A model generated the notes under the pieces. It was given only the letters and a program-made list of their open reading frames with translations, did no database searches and was not told the origin of the DNA. Positions 27,432-36,755 of a stretch of DNA of 64,000 nucleotides are shown here, piece by piece. The position numbers and the translations under genes are program-made. The DNA is from Pantoea piersonii (lineage in GTDB: Bacteria; Pseudomonadota; Gammaproteobacteria; Enterobacterales; Enterobacteriaceae), in the NCBI RefSeq assembly GCF_003612015.1, contig NZ_RARB01000003.1, positions 208,023 through 272,022 on the forward strand. The letters run 5' to 3'. The number at the start of each line of letters is the position of its first letter. Position 1 is the stretch's first letter.

Positions 27432-28245
27432 GGCGTGCCGCTTCCGCCGCTTTACGCAGCTTAACGATCGCGCCCGGCGTATCCAGACCAAAGCCGAGCA
27501 GCGCCATCTCATCGATCACCAGCAGGTTTTTATGCTGGCCTGCGGGCGTCAGTGCCAGGCCAGGCAGTCGCCACACCTTCTCTTCATCGCCTAAGGTTTT
27601 CAGCCCGTCGCTGCCGATAACCACCAGATCCGGCGCGGCGGCGATAATGCCCTCCTGCGACAGCGTCTGATAATGCGGCATCGTTCCCATCGCGTTGATT
27701 AAGCCTGCGCTGCGGATAGCGCCGTCGGCGGCGGTATCCCTGCCTGCCGCCAGCGACTTCATGCCGCTGTGCGTCATAATAAACAGCACCCTGACCGGCA
27801 GCGGCCGATTCGGCAGCGTCGCCAGCGTCCGGTTAACCCGATCCGCCAGCGCCTGCGCCTCCTCATCGCGATGCAGCGCCTTACCGATGGTGGTGATTTT
27901 TTCCGGGATAGCCTTGAGGCTGTTCTCGCCGGTGACTTCCACCACCTTTACGCCCGTCTGAGCGATCTGCTGCAGCGCCAGCGAGGGTTTCGCCTGCGCA
28001 CTGCTCAGCACCAGCGTCGGCTCTAGCGCCAGGATGCCTTCGGCGTTGAGCTGACGCATATAGCCGATATTCGGCAGACGCTTCGCCAGCGCCGGATGCT
28101 GACTGGTGCTGTCGCGCGCCACCAGCGCCTGCTGGCCCCCCAGCGCATAGACGATCTGCGTGACGTCGCCGCCGATAGAGATAATGCGCTCCGCTGCGAA
28201 CGTCGGCAGCGCCAGCAACAGCAGCCAGGGGATCAGCCGTTTCAT
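27424..28245 (-). CDS. hmuT: Periplasmic hemin-binding protein
   Basis: Class III (TroA-like) binding protein of 273 residues with a signal peptide (MKRLIPWLLLLALPTFA, before AERIIS). RIISIGGDVTQIVYALG and the probable heme-ligand Tyr in PNIGYMRQLNAEG match HmuT. It overlaps hmuS by 4 bases and hmuU by 8, so expression is tightly coupled. Confidence 0.95.
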   Translation of the reverse strand: MKRLIPWLLLLALPTFAAERIISIGGDVTQIVYALGGQQALVARDSTSQHPALAKRLPNIGYMRQLNAEGILALEPTLVLSSAQAKPSLALQQIAQTGVKVVEVTGENSLKAIPEKITTIGKALHRDEEAQALADRVNRTLATLPNRPLPVRVLFIMTHSGMKSLAAGRDTAADGAIRSAGLINAMGTMPHYQTLSQEGIIAAAPDLVVIGSDGLKTLGDEEKVWRLPGLALTPAGQHKNLLVIDEMALLGFGLDTPGAIVKLRKAAEAARHG

Positions 28246-29273
28246 GCCGCCTCTCCCGCCGCGCTCAGCGAAGTCACCTGCTCGCGCCAGCGCGTTTGCT
28301 CCGGCGTGCCTTCGCTGCGCTGGCCGTAGAGCTGTGCGATCTGCGTACCGTCAGCGGCGAACAGCTCCAGGCTGGTGACGAAGCCGTCGCCGCTCGGTTT
28401 GCGCGTCACCCAGCTCTCATGGATGCGATCCGCCATCAGATGCAGCGTAAAGTTTGAATTGAATACGTTGAGCCAGTTTCCTGTCGGCACGAGCTTTTCC
28501 AGCGCGCCGGTAAAGATTTGCGTGCAGCCCCGATTGCCGACGAAAATCATAATTTCATTGCCCTCCTCCTGCACCTGCGTCAGCAGACGTGCCAGCGAGT
28601 TGTTGTCGACACGCCACGCCAGATCGTCTCCCGCCGCGCGGAACGCCTGCAGCCGCGAAACGTTATGGCGTTTCAGCAACCGGAAAAACTGGTGCACGTC
28701 AGTCATGGCGCGCCACTCGCTGTCCAGGGCGGCGGCGTCGAAATCGCAGGCGAAATTAGCTGCCTCCGCCGCCTCGACTCTCAGCGCGGCGGGCGCGTTA
28801 TCAACAAAGCGCGCAATCAGCACCTGCCAGGCGTTCATATCGGTATGGTCGGTGGCGTAGATTTTCAGCACCGCGTCGCCGTAACGGTCAAAGATCTGGA
28901 TACTCTGCCGCTCGCCGCGCGCGCTCTGCTCGCGCAGAAAGAAAGCGCTGCGCCACTGGTCAGGGAAAAAACGCAGGTCGAGCGCGCGTGGATTAAGCAC
29001 CAGCCCGGCGTGGTCGCCCAGCCTGACGTTCTGGTAATGGCCGAGGTGCTCATGCACCGCATAAGCATTGCGGGTGATATTTTTCGTTTCGCCAACCGCT
29101 TCCAGCGCCAGCATCAGCTCGCGAAACTGCGGCTTCAGCGGCTGCGCCTCATGGCCGACGCGGGCGTGGCACAGCTCGGCTTCGCTGACGCCCATCAGGG
29201 CCGCCAGGTCGCGGGCATATTTTTTCGGATGTTCGCTTTTCGCTAGCTGGTACTGCTGCCAAAGTGGGTTCAT
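28242..29273 (-). CDS. hmuS: Hemin-degrading / hemin transport factor
   Basis: Cytosolic HemS/HmuS/ChuS family protein of 343 residues made of two structural repeats; family members bind heme and several degrade it to release iron. The heme-ligand region appears as the N-terminal LALMGVSEAELCHARVGH and the second-repeat HNVSRLQAFRAAG. It overlaps hmuT by 4 bases and follows the receptor gene after 55 bases. Confidence 0.94.
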   Translation of the reverse strand: MNPLWQQYQLAKSEHPKKYARDLAALMGVSEAELCHARVGHEAQPLKPQFRELMLALEAVGETKNITRNAYAVHEHLGHYQNVRLGDHAGLVLNPRALDLRFFPDQWRSAFFLREQSARGERQSIQIFDRYGDAVLKIYATDHTDMNAWQVLIARFVDNAPAALRVEAAEAANFACDFDAAALDSEWRAMTDVHQFFRLLKRHNVSRLQAFRAAGDDLAWRVDNNSLARLLTQVQEEGNEIMIFVGNRGCTQIFTGALEKLVPTGNWLNVFNSNFTLHLMADRIHESWVTRKPSGDGFVTSLELFAADGTQIAQLYGQRSEGTPEQTRWREQVTSLSAAGEAA

Positions 29274-29328
29274 TGCGCACTACTCCCTTCAGAAAAGCGC
29301 CCTGCGCCTGCGCAGGGCGGACGAGTGA

Positions 29329-31686
29329 TTAAAATTCGACGTTAACGCCCAGTTGATACGTACGGCCCGGCATTACCGCCAGCGCCACATCGTTGCGATC
29401 CTGCGCCGTGTCGGTGGTCAGCTGGCGGCTGCTGGTGTAATCCCAGTATTTGCGGTCGGTCAGGTTATAGACGCCGCCGCTCAGCCGGACATTTTTCGCA
29501 ACCTGCCAGTAAGCGGTAGCATCCACCATGCCATAGCCCGGCACGCGCATATATTCGCTGGTGGAGTCGGTAATCGCCGTGCCTGTATTTTTGTAGCTTT
29601 CGCGGTTGGTCTCAGTGGCGCGCTTGCCTTTAACAAAGGTTGCGGTAACGGCGGCGCCATAGCCGCGCTGCGCATCGTCCCACGCCAGGCCGACGATCGC
29701 CTTCAGCGGCGCGACGCTGTCGAGATCGACATATTTGTCGCCCGTGTAGTTCGATTTTGACTTCCCTTCGTTATAGCCCAGCGCAAAGGTGGCGCTCAGC
29801 CCGTCGACCGGCTGGAACCAGGTGCCAAAGTTAACTTTGGTCGTCAGTTCGGCGCCGTAGATATAAGCTTTATCGCGGTTCTCCGCCTGGAAAGAGGTGT
29901 AGATATTGCTCGGCACGTTAACAAATTTGTCAGGGTTGCCAGAGCGGGTGTAGCGGGTGTAGGCGATAAAGTTTTTGTACTGGTTGTAGAACAGCGAGGT
30001 ATTCACCGTGACGCCTTCCGTTACCTGACCTTTCAGACCCCATTCAATATTATTGCTGGTTTCTGTTTTCAGGTCCGTGTTGCCGATCAAGGCATACTGG
30101 GCAGTGCCCGCATAGCTGGCGCCCATATTCCATGAGCCGTAAAGCTGGCTGGCGGTCGGGAACTGCACGCCACGCTTGTATTGCAGGTAAGTGATCAGCG
30201 CTGGCGTCAGATCGTACTGGAAGGTGAGCGACGGCAATACCTTAGTATCGCTGCTGCCGGAGCCGTAAAGCGCTTCCAGCTGTTCTGCGGTCAGCACGCT
30301 GCTGCCGGAGGCGAGATCGGAGAGGTCGCGCGGTTTGGTGTTCTGGTACATTACGCGCGCGCCGGGGATCACCGCGAAGTTATGGCTGGCGAGGTCGAAA
30401 TTGATTTTGTCCTGGACGTAGCCCGCTACGGTATAGCTGCGACTGTCGGCCTGCGGCTGCATAATCGCGCCAGCGTTACCATACGACGAGGTTGAGGTAG
30501 AGCGGAACGGACGCTCGTTTTTTTCCGTACGGGCGTTAATACCGGCGCTCAGTTCATGACGGCCCAGGGTTTTAGTGGCGCGCGTGTCAAAGCCCAGGCT
30601 ATCGGTGTTGTAGTCCGACCAGACCCTTTTATAAGCGCTGGCGCTGCTCGGCATCCAGGTGTTGTCGTGCGACTCGGTTTTCTGCCAGTAGAGACGCGTG
30701 GTCAGCGTATCAAGCAGGTCATTGTAAGGCGTCCACTCATCCCCGAGGCTGACGCCGAAGCGGCGCGTATCGCTCTGCTGCTGCGTGGTACCCCAGATGG
30801 CAGTGCCGGCACTGTTCCAGCCATCGTAGTGGGTATGGTTAGTTTTTTGGTAGTAGTCAAAAGTGGCGCTCAGCTTATGCCGATCGTTCGGCTGCCAGAT
30901 GCCTGAGGTCATAAAGGCATCAGAGTGCCAGTTGGCCGGATAAGATGCTTTCACGCCGCTGTTGTTTCTGGTTTCCTGACCGTCACGGCGGCTGTAGACG
31001 AACACCCCGCGCAGCTCGTCGTCGCCCGCTGCCGCCGTGATGCCGTTGTGCCAGCTGCGGTTAGAGGAGTCGTAGTCGCTCTGATAGCCGAAATAGGTGT
31101 GTTTGCTGCTGCTCAGGTAGTCATCGGCGCTTTTGTTATGGAAAGAGACGTTACCGCCGATAGCGGTGTTAGGCTGGCTGACCGCCGTTGCACCCTTTTC
31201 AATATCTATGCTGCCGAACATATAGGGATCGATATAGTCGCCGCGACCAATACCAAAAGTATTATTGCCGACGCGGCTGACATAGGGGCGGCCTGTCGCG
31301 TCCGGCAGCGGAATGCCGTCAACGTCGAGTCCGACGCGATTGCTCTCCAGACCGCGAATGTTGTAGCCAGTGTAGCCTGCGCGGTCGAAGCCGCTTTTAC
31401 CTACTGAAGAGCCGCCTGCCGCTCCGTTGGCGCTGATTAACGGCTCGTAACGCATAATAGAGCCGAAATCGTTCGCCCCGCGTTTTTGAAGGTCATCAGC
31501 GGTAAGAGTGGTTTTATTTCCCGCGTCAGGTTTCGGTGCGGTAACGGTCATCACAGGCTCGCTGCTGTTTTTTTCAGCGGCAATTGTGTCGCTGTCGGCA
31601 TAGCCGCAGGCTACGTGAACTGAAGAGGCCAGCAGCGCAATTTTACAGAGCCGCTGTTGGGTCAATCCCTGAAACATTGAAGACAT
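29329..31686 (-). CDS. TonB-dependent outer-membrane heme/hemoprotein receptor
   Basis: Outer-membrane receptor of 785 residues: N-terminal signal region, TonB-box-like EPVMTVTAP near residue 43, plug domain (FGSIMRYEPLISANGAAGG, GYNIRGLESNRVGLDVDGI) and a 22-strand barrel ending in Phe (YQLGVNVEF). A degenerate heme-receptor motif is seen: FPTASQLYGSW followed by NTDLKTETS, in place of FRAP/NPNL. It is about 100 residues longer than Yersinia HmuR and nearer the hemoglobin/PhuR-HasR size class, so I give no symbol. A 12/14 Fur box lies 138 bases upstream. Confidence 0.9.
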   Translation of the reverse strand: MSSMFQGLTQQRLCKIALLASSVHVACGYADSDTIAAEKNSSEPVMTVTAPKPDAGNKTTLTADDLQKRGANDFGSIMRYEPLISANGAAGGSSVGKSGFDRAGYTGYNIRGLESNRVGLDVDGIPLPDATGRPYVSRVGNNTFGIGRGDYIDPYMFGSIDIEKGATAVSQPNTAIGGNVSFHNKSADDYLSSSKHTYFGYQSDYDSSNRSWHNGITAAAGDDELRGVFVYSRRDGQETRNNSGVKASYPANWHSDAFMTSGIWQPNDRHKLSATFDYYQKTNHTHYDGWNSAGTAIWGTTQQQSDTRRFGVSLGDEWTPYNDLLDTLTTRLYWQKTESHDNTWMPSSASAYKRVWSDYNTDSLGFDTRATKTLGRHELSAGINARTEKNERPFRSTSTSSYGNAGAIMQPQADSRSYTVAGYVQDKINFDLASHNFAVIPGARVMYQNTKPRDLSDLASGSSVLTAEQLEALYGSGSSDTKVLPSLTFQYDLTPALITYLQYKRGVQFPTASQLYGSWNMGASYAGTAQYALIGNTDLKTETSNNIEWGLKGQVTEGVTVNTSLFYNQYKNFIAYTRYTRSGNPDKFVNVPSNIYTSFQAENRDKAYIYGAELTTKVNFGTWFQPVDGLSATFALGYNEGKSKSNYTGDKYVDLDSVAPLKAIVGLAWDDAQRGYGAAVTATFVKGKRATETNRESYKNTGTAITDSTSEYMRVPGYGMVDATAYWQVAKNVRLSGGVYNLTDRKYWDYTSSRQLTTDTAQDRNDVALAVMPGRTYQLGVNVEF

Positions 31687-31823
31687 AAGCGCAAATACCT
31701 TTATAAATGTTAGTATTTGCTCACTTACTTGCTATCAGTAATCAGACTACGGCTTCGCACATAAAACCGTAAACAGAAACGCCGTTTTTATTATAAGTAA
31801 TTTCGCAAGGACTGTAATGCAAG

Positions 31824-31838
31824 TGGGAATCATTATCA
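31824..31838. promoter_or_regulatory. Fur box upstream of the heme-uptake operon
   Basis: On the minus strand TGATAAT-G-ATTCCCA matches the 7-1-7 Fur motif at 12 of 14 positions (left arm perfect). It lies between the heme receptor and the divergent SelW-like gene and could serve both. Confidence 0.7.
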
Positions 31839-31927
31839 ACTAGGTGCAGATTAAGATGTATCTTGTACCGCACAATTTGCTAATCTGCGCTTTACGTCAT
31901 TGACTACTGCCACGCTGGAACATTGCC

Positions 31928-32224
31928 ATGACTGAGAAACCCACCATCACTATCCACTACTGCACGCAGTGTAACTGGCTGCTGCGCTCCGCCTGGATGG
32001 CGCAGGAACTTTTGCATACCTTCGCAGACGATCTGGCGGCAGTCACGCTCCGGCCCGGGACCGGCGGGATTTTCGTGATCACCATTAATGATGAAATCCT
32101 CTGGGAGCGTAAGCGCGACGGCGGCTTTCCAGACGCGGCGGCGCTGAAGCAGCGCGTGCGCGACGTCTGCTTCCCGGAGCGTTCGCTGGGACATCTGGAT
32201 AAGAAGAAAAAGGATGCAGGTTAA
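31928..32224 (+). CDS. SelT/SelW/SelH (Rdx) family selenoprotein-like protein
   Basis: Thioredoxin-fold Rdx family protein of 98 residues with the redox motif Cys12-x-x-Cys15 in IHYCTQCNWLLRSAWMAQEL, in its all-cysteine form. LRPGTGGIFVITINDEILWERK and GGFPDAAALKQRVRD are typical. The bacterial proteins have no established substrate. It diverges from the heme receptor across a Fur box, so iron control is conceivable, and converges on the LysR gene, whose stop is 4 bases away. Confidence 0.88.
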   Translation: MTEKPTITIHYCTQCNWLLRSAWMAQELLHTFADDLAAVTLRPGTGGIFVITINDEILWERKRDGGFPDAAALKQRVRDVCFPERSLGHLDKKKKDAG

Positions 32225-32228
32225 ATTG

Positions 32229-33110
32229 CTACTCTTCCGGCAGCTCATGCTCCAGCGGCCACAGTAACCGGTCGCGGGCGGTACTAAGCGTGACAATTGC
32301 TGGCGTATAGATCGCGAGCGGATGCACCAGCGGGCAGGCAAGATAGCGCCCTTGCGCGCTGGGAACGTACTCAGAGCGCGGAATAAAAGCCGCGCCGTTA
32401 AAGCCCAGCTCCATCATTTCCATAATAAGCTTTGGCTCAGAAACCTTCATGCTGATATTGACCTGCGACAGCTGGTCGAAGAGCGTGCTGCGCAGAATTT
32501 CATAGGTGCCCTCCCCGCCGATGCGGTGCAGCAAAATCAGCGGAATACCGTTCAGATCGCTAAATTTCAGCGCTTTTCCCGCCAGGTTTTCTGCGTAACG
32601 CGTGGAGAGGACTACTACGGTGTCAATCGGTTCCAGCTCGCGCACATGCCACTGTTTATGCTGGTGGGGCAGCTGCATCAGCGCAATATCAAGAGTATGT
32701 TCCAGCAGCATCTCTTCCAGATGGCTGGAGTCTGAGACGACAACGTTGATATCCCACTCTGGTCGATTACGGTAGTAATCCATCAGAACCGGATTGAAAA
32801 AGCGTAAATAGAGATAGGAAACGCCAATATTAACCACGCGTTTTTTACGCGTGGCAATAGTGATGGTTTCACGCTTCAGGCTGTTGACCTTGCTGAGAAT
32901 GTCGCAAGCCTGACGGTAAAGAAAGGTACCGGCTTCGGTCAGCACCATTTTACGCGGCGTGCGTAGAAACAGCGGCGATCCAATCTCCTCTTCCAGCTCC
33001 TGAAGCCGTTTGCCGAGCGGCGGCTGCGCCATATTCAGCAATCGTGCGGCTTTGCTGATTGACCCCTGTTCCGCGATGGTACAAAAGTAGTGCAGTCGTT
33101 TGAGATCCAT
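32229..33110 (-). CDS. LysR-type regulator of the UbiD/UbiX decarboxylase operon
   Basis: Regulator of 293 residues: N-terminal winged HTH (MDLKRLHYFCTIAEQGSISK, then AARLLNMAQPPLGKRLQELE) and a LysR effector domain. The start at 33110 is chosen for its GGAGAG site and typical N-terminus. Unusually for LysR, it is not divergent from its presumed targets but is the last gene on the same strand, 33 bases after the DUF554 gene, so it may be co-transcribed with them. An aromatic acid such as gallate as inducer is inferred from the neighbours. Confidence 0.9.
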   Translation of the reverse strand: MDLKRLHYFCTIAEQGSISKAARLLNMAQPPLGKRLQELEEEIGSPLFLRTPRKMVLTEAGTFLYRQACDILSKVNSLKRETITIATRKKRVVNIGVSYLYLRFFNPVLMDYYRNRPEWDINVVVSDSSHLEEMLLEHTLDIALMQLPHQHKQWHVRELEPIDTVVVLSTRYAENLAGKALKFSDLNGIPLILLHRIGGEGTYEILRSTLFDQLSQVNISMKVSEPKLIMEMMELGFNGAAFIPRSEYVPSAQGRYLACPLVHPLAIYTPAIVTLSTARDRLLWPLEHELPEE

Positions 33111-33143
33111 ATGCTCTCCGCTCCCCACAGGCCTCCGCTTATC

Positions 33144-33860
33144 TTAATGAATAAAGTGCGTCCAGAGATGGCTAACCGGCATCACCAGCAGAAGTGCGGG
33201 CAGCATATTCGCTACGGGGAAGGATTTGATCCCAGCAATGCGGAACCCCGCCGCCAGCATGACGAATCCTCCCGCCGCGGTGAAGTCATTCATCATCGCC
33301 TGGCTGGTATGCGGCATAATCAATACCGCGCACGACGCCAGCAGGAGCTGCACAATTAGCTGCGGCACGGCGATAACGGCCACCGCATAGCCAAGAAGCG
33401 TAGCGAATATAGCAGCGGTGAAGATATCCATAATTGATTTCACCAGCAGGATATTGGGATCGTGCGTCATCCCTTCCGTCATCGCGCCGATGATCCCGGT
33501 TCCGCTGGCGCAAAACAGCACCAGAATCGCAACGTAGCGCTCGGTAAAAGCCGCCTGATCCAGGCCGCCGTCGCTGCGTTGAAAGCGCGCCACCAGCCCT
33601 CTGGCCAGGTTGCCAAGACGCCCGATTTTTTCTTCCAGAAAAAACAGCTCGCCGATAGCCGCTCCCAGAATCAATGCCAGAATAACCGCCGGCAGGCTGT
33701 GAATCTTACCGATTAATACGATCCCAAGCCCCATTGAAGAGAGCCCAAACGTCATTGGCAGCGAGACACGCAGCCTTTCCGGCATTTTATCGCCGAGCCA
33801 TGCGCCAACGATGCCGCCAATTAATACCGCGCTGCCGTTAACGAAAGGTCCTGTGACCAT
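33144..33860 (-). CDS. DUF554 (YqgA family) inner-membrane protein
   Basis: Polytopic membrane protein of 238 residues with six or seven hydrophobic segments, starting GPFVNGSAVLIGGIVGAWLG, containing ILVLFCASGTGIIGAMTEGM and ending FPVANMLPALLLVMPVSHLW, characteristic of DUF554/YqgA. Its function is unknown. AAGGAGA precedes the start. It sits 10 bases after the UbiX-like gene and 33 before the LysR gene, so it probably belongs to the decarboxylase operon, possibly moving the aromatic substrate or product. In E. coli yqgA adjoins speC, 10 kb away here. Confidence 0.88.
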   Translation of the reverse strand: MVTGPFVNGSAVLIGGIVGAWLGDKMPERLRVSLPMTFGLSSMGLGIVLIGKIHSLPAVILALILGAAIGELFFLEEKIGRLGNLARGLVARFQRSDGGLDQAAFTERYVAILVLFCASGTGIIGAMTEGMTHDPNILLVKSIMDIFTAAIFATLLGYAVAVIAVPQLIVQLLLASCAVLIMPHTSQAMMNDFTAAGGFVMLAAGFRIAGIKSFPVANMLPALLLVMPVSHLWTHFIH

Positions 33861-33870
33861 GACATTCTCC

Positions 33871-34449
33871 TTATTTTATTGCTTGCTGTTCGCCCCAGCG
33901 ACGCAAATTGCCGACGTCTAAACCAAAAAGATCTAACGCGCGCGCCACGCTGTGATGCACCATCTCGTCCACCGACTGCGGCTGCTGATAAAAAGCCGGC
34001 ACCGGCGGATAGATAATGCCGCCCATCTCCGTCACATACTGCATATTGCGTATATGCGTCATATTGAGCGGCGTTTCCCGCGCCATCAGTACCAGCCGAC
34101 GCCGCTCTTTAAGGATGACATCCGCCGCGCGCGTCAACAGGTTACCTGTCAGCCCTTGCGCCACTGCGGCCAGCGTATTCATTGAACAGGGCGCAATCAG
34201 CATACCGAGCGTTTTAAAAGATCCGCTGGCGATCGAGGCGCCCAAGTTGCTGATGCTGTGTACCTCATCCGCCAGCGACGTCACATCCTGCCGCTGCCAC
34301 TGGGTCTCCATCGCACGCGTGACCTCTGCACCTTTAGTCACCACCAGATGCACCTCAATATCCTGATCGTGCAGCAGCTGCAACGCCTTCATCCCATACT
34401 GAAACCCTGACGCGCCGCTGATGCCGACAATAATGCGCTTTCTGCTCAC
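33871..34449 (-). CDS. UbiX/Pad1-type flavin prenyltransferase of the decarboxylase operon
   Basis: Flavoprotein of 192 residues; UbiX enzymes make the prenylated FMN needed by UbiD decarboxylases. Seen: [21 protein letters not shown] (flavin/phosphate binding), [20 protein letters not shown], and [16 protein letters not shown]. It starts with GTG (34449) behind GAGG. It sits 11 bases after the UbiD-like gene, as in BsdB/KpdB/LpdB-type pairs for hydroxybenzoate or gallate decarboxylation, and is more likely a dedicated partner than the housekeeping UbiX. Confidence 0.92.
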   Translation of the reverse strand: MSRKRIIVGISGASGFQYGMKALQLLHDQDIEVHLVVTKGAEVTRAMETQWQRQDVTSLADEVHSISNLGASIASGSFKTLGMLIAPCSMNTLAAVAQGLTGNLLTRAADVILKERRRLVLMARETPLNMTHIRNMQYVTEMGGIIYPPVPAFYQQPQSVDEMVHHSVARALDLFGLDVGNLRRWGEQQAIK

Positions 34450-34460
34450 GATAGCCTCGC

Positions 34461-35942
34461 TTATACGAAGTCGGGTAAAAAGCGCTTCACATCCACTGCT
34501 TTGAACTTCGATCGCTCAAAGTTCGCCTTGAGATGCCAGGGCACAGTGCAGTCGAAAACGGTTTTGCAGGTGACGCCCTGCTGCGAGATAGTGGGGCTGT
34601 ATGCCGGCACCTGCGACGGATCGAGCGGATGGCAGCGCACGCCGGGAATGGTGAGCGTGTCAACATCACCCTGATAGCGTGTTTGCATCGCCCACAGAAT
34701 GTCATCCGTGTCGAAAATATCGACATCTTCATCGACCAGGATCACATGCTTCAGTTCGGAAAACGCGGCAAAGGCGATAAGCGCGGCCTGACGCTGGCGC
34801 CCTTCATCCACCGCAGAGGATTTCTTAAACTGAATCACCGCCAGCAGCTTGCCGCCGCCTGAGGTGTGCGCATTCACATTCAGCACGCGGCCGGGCATAG
34901 CGCGATCCAGCATATCGAGAATGCTCGCTTCGGTTGGGATACCCGCCATACTGACATGTTCGCCGCTCGGTCCCAGCGTGGTTTGCAGAATCGGCTGCTT
35001 ACGGTGCGTCACCGCTTTCACTTTAATCACAGGCAGAGCATCTTTGGCTTCGCCGGTATAACCGGGAAACTCCGGCATCGCTTTGCCTGTATCGGTATTT
35101 TGATCTTCCCGCACCCGCAGGTTTGGCAGCAGTTCGCCTTCAATAACGATTTCAGCGTGGGCAATTGCGCGTTCGTTGATGCTGACGCATTGCGCCAGTT
35201 CTACCGGCTGACCACGCAGCGCACCGGCGATGCTCAGTTCGTTGAAACCAAGCGGCGTCGTGGGCGGTTCAAAGCAGGCCGCGATTTCAATGGCGGGATC
35301 GACGCCGATGCTAATGGAGATCGGCAGCGGCTGCCCCATCTTCTCCGCTTTCTCGCGGAAGGCGTCGATATGACGGCCCGGCGTCAGCCACATCGACAGT
35401 TCGTCGCGGCTTTGAATGCAGAGACGATGGATAGTGATATCTGATTCGTGCGTTACGGGATCCGAGGCGTAACACATGCCCATAGTAAAATAGGGACCAG
35501 CATCCTCTTCGGTATTGGTCGGCGCAGGAAGCAGCGTGCGCAGGTCGAAAGCGGGATCTTCAGCATAGTGAACCACTTCCTGACAAAGCGGTTTTTCCTG
35601 CGTCATGACCGGCGCCACAGCGTGATGCACCGAGTCGCGCAGCAGAAAGCCGAGTTTTTCCGGCGGGCAGTTCAGCAAATGACCTACCCGTTCACGCGTG
35701 GACATAATGCCTGTGACTACACGCACGCCAGGAAAGCCCTTGATGTTGTTAAACATCATAGCGGGCCCTTTACGCGTTGGGCGTTCGCAGGTGCCGCCTG
35801 CGCCAACATAGCGGTAGACGCCAGAGAGCTCGGCGTGCGGATCGACCTCTGTGTCGGTACTGACGAACTCCCCTTTCAGGTTTTGCAATAGCGCGATGGC
35901 CGAACGCAGATCATGGCGAGCAGGATGGTGTTTTTCAGACAT
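34461..35942 (-). CDS. UbiD-family aromatic acid decarboxylase, gallate/protocatechuate decarboxylase-like
   Basis: Prenylated-FMN-dependent decarboxylase of 493 residues. It resembles Lactobacillus gallate decarboxylase LpdC over its whole length: [26 protein letters not shown] beginning, DITIHRLC (substrate Arg), the Glu pair in [34 protein letters not shown], and [13 protein letters not shown]. The usual UbiD Glu-Arg-Glu residues therefore appear present. The start at 35942 ([11 protein letters not shown]) has GGAG upstream. It heads an operon with UbiX-like, DUF554 and LysR genes. Gallate to pyrogallol, or protocatechuate to catechol, is inferred from the family. Confidence 0.9.
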   Translation of the reverse strand: MSEKHHPARHDLRSAIALLQNLKGEFVSTDTEVDPHAELSGVYRYVGAGGTCERPTRKGPAMMFNNIKGFPGVRVVTGIMSTRERVGHLLNCPPEKLGFLLRDSVHHAVAPVMTQEKPLCQEVVHYAEDPAFDLRTLLPAPTNTEEDAGPYFTMGMCYASDPVTHESDITIHRLCIQSRDELSMWLTPGRHIDAFREKAEKMGQPLPISISIGVDPAIEIAACFEPPTTPLGFNELSIAGALRGQPVELAQCVSINERAIAHAEIVIEGELLPNLRVREDQNTDTGKAMPEFPGYTGEAKDALPVIKVKAVTHRKQPILQTTLGPSGEHVSMAGIPTEASILDMLDRAMPGRVLNVNAHTSGGGKLLAVIQFKKSSAVDEGRQRQAALIAFAAFSELKHVILVDEDVDIFDTDDILWAMQTRYQGDVDTLTIPGVRCHPLDPSQVPAYSPTISQQGVTCKTVFDCTVPWHLKANFERSKFKAVDVKRFLPDFV

Positions 35943-36135
35943 TGTTGTTCTCCAGTGTTGCAACTAAGCGATACGGAGAACTTTGCGCTGGAAATGAAGA
36001 AGGGAAAACTACCGTTTATATTTATCGGCTATACCATTCTGGTTTATCAAATATTTATCAACATTTTTAACTTTATTATTTAAATATTGAAACACAATGA
36101 ATTAACGATACCTTTAAATTAAAAAACATTTGAAA

Positions 36136-36672
36136 TCAAATGTTTATTATCTTTTCGGCCGCATTGTTAAGCGCATCTGTTATCTGTTCCAGTGTTTCAG
36201 AAGAAATATTTTCCTGCGACAAACGGCTATTAAGTGCGGTACGAATTCGATGGATTGCTTGATCTACATCAGGAATGCTGCGGTTATTGACCAGGATAGC
36301 CAGCGAGGAGAGACGCTCGATAATATGTTCGACAGATGCCTGCTGTTCTGCCAGCAGCGCACGTCCCGCCGCATTCAGCGTATAGGCTTTGCGCGACGCC
36401 TGCGAATCCACCACGCGGATAGCGTCCATCTCCTCCAGCAGCGTCAGGTTAGGATAAATAATGCCGGGGCTGGGAGAGTATTCCCCTTTGGAAAGCTCTT
36501 CGATTGATTTGATCAGCTCGTAGCCATGCGCATCGTTTTGCGCCAGAAAGTGCAGCATTAACAGGCGGATATCGCTGGCATCCAGCATCTTCTCACGACG
36601 TTTACGGCGACCGCCGCAGCCACCGCGCGCGGGGGAATCCTGATGACACGAGAAAGCCGGATCCTGTTTCAT
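36136..36672 (-). CDS. yqjI: YqjI-like PadR-family, metal-responsive repressor
   Basis: PadR-type winged-helix regulator of 178 residues. The HTH part reads IRLLMLHFLAQNDAHGYELI, followed by SPSPGIIYPNLTLLEEM. A short Cys/His- and Arg-rich leader (CHQDSPARGGCGGRRKRR) recalls the nickel-binding N-terminus of E. coli YqjI, which represses yqjH and itself in response to iron and nickel. The start at 36672 is preferred to a longer version. In E. coli it diverges from yqjH; here it follows yqjH on the same strand after 83 bases. Confidence 0.85.
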   Translation of the reverse strand: MKQDPAFSCHQDSPARGGCGGRRKRREKMLDASDIRLLMLHFLAQNDAHGYELIKSIEELSKGEYSPSPGIIYPNLTLLEEMDAIRVVDSQASRKAYTLNAAGRALLAEQQASVEHIIERLSSLAILVNNRSIPDVDQAIHRIRTALNSRLSQENISSETLEQITDALNNAAEKIINI

Positions 36673-36755
36673 TGCCTGCCTGAAGGGGGAGTATGGTCGG
36701 GAGGAAGATAGTAGTCCGCCGCCTGGCAAAATTCAACACGGGCGGCGGCGGCAGC

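Noticed and set aside
26757..27464. Long Gln/Arg/His-rich plus-strand frame opposite hmuU
   Set aside because: Shadow of the hydrophobic permease gene; the composition is that expected for the reverse complement of a membrane protein.
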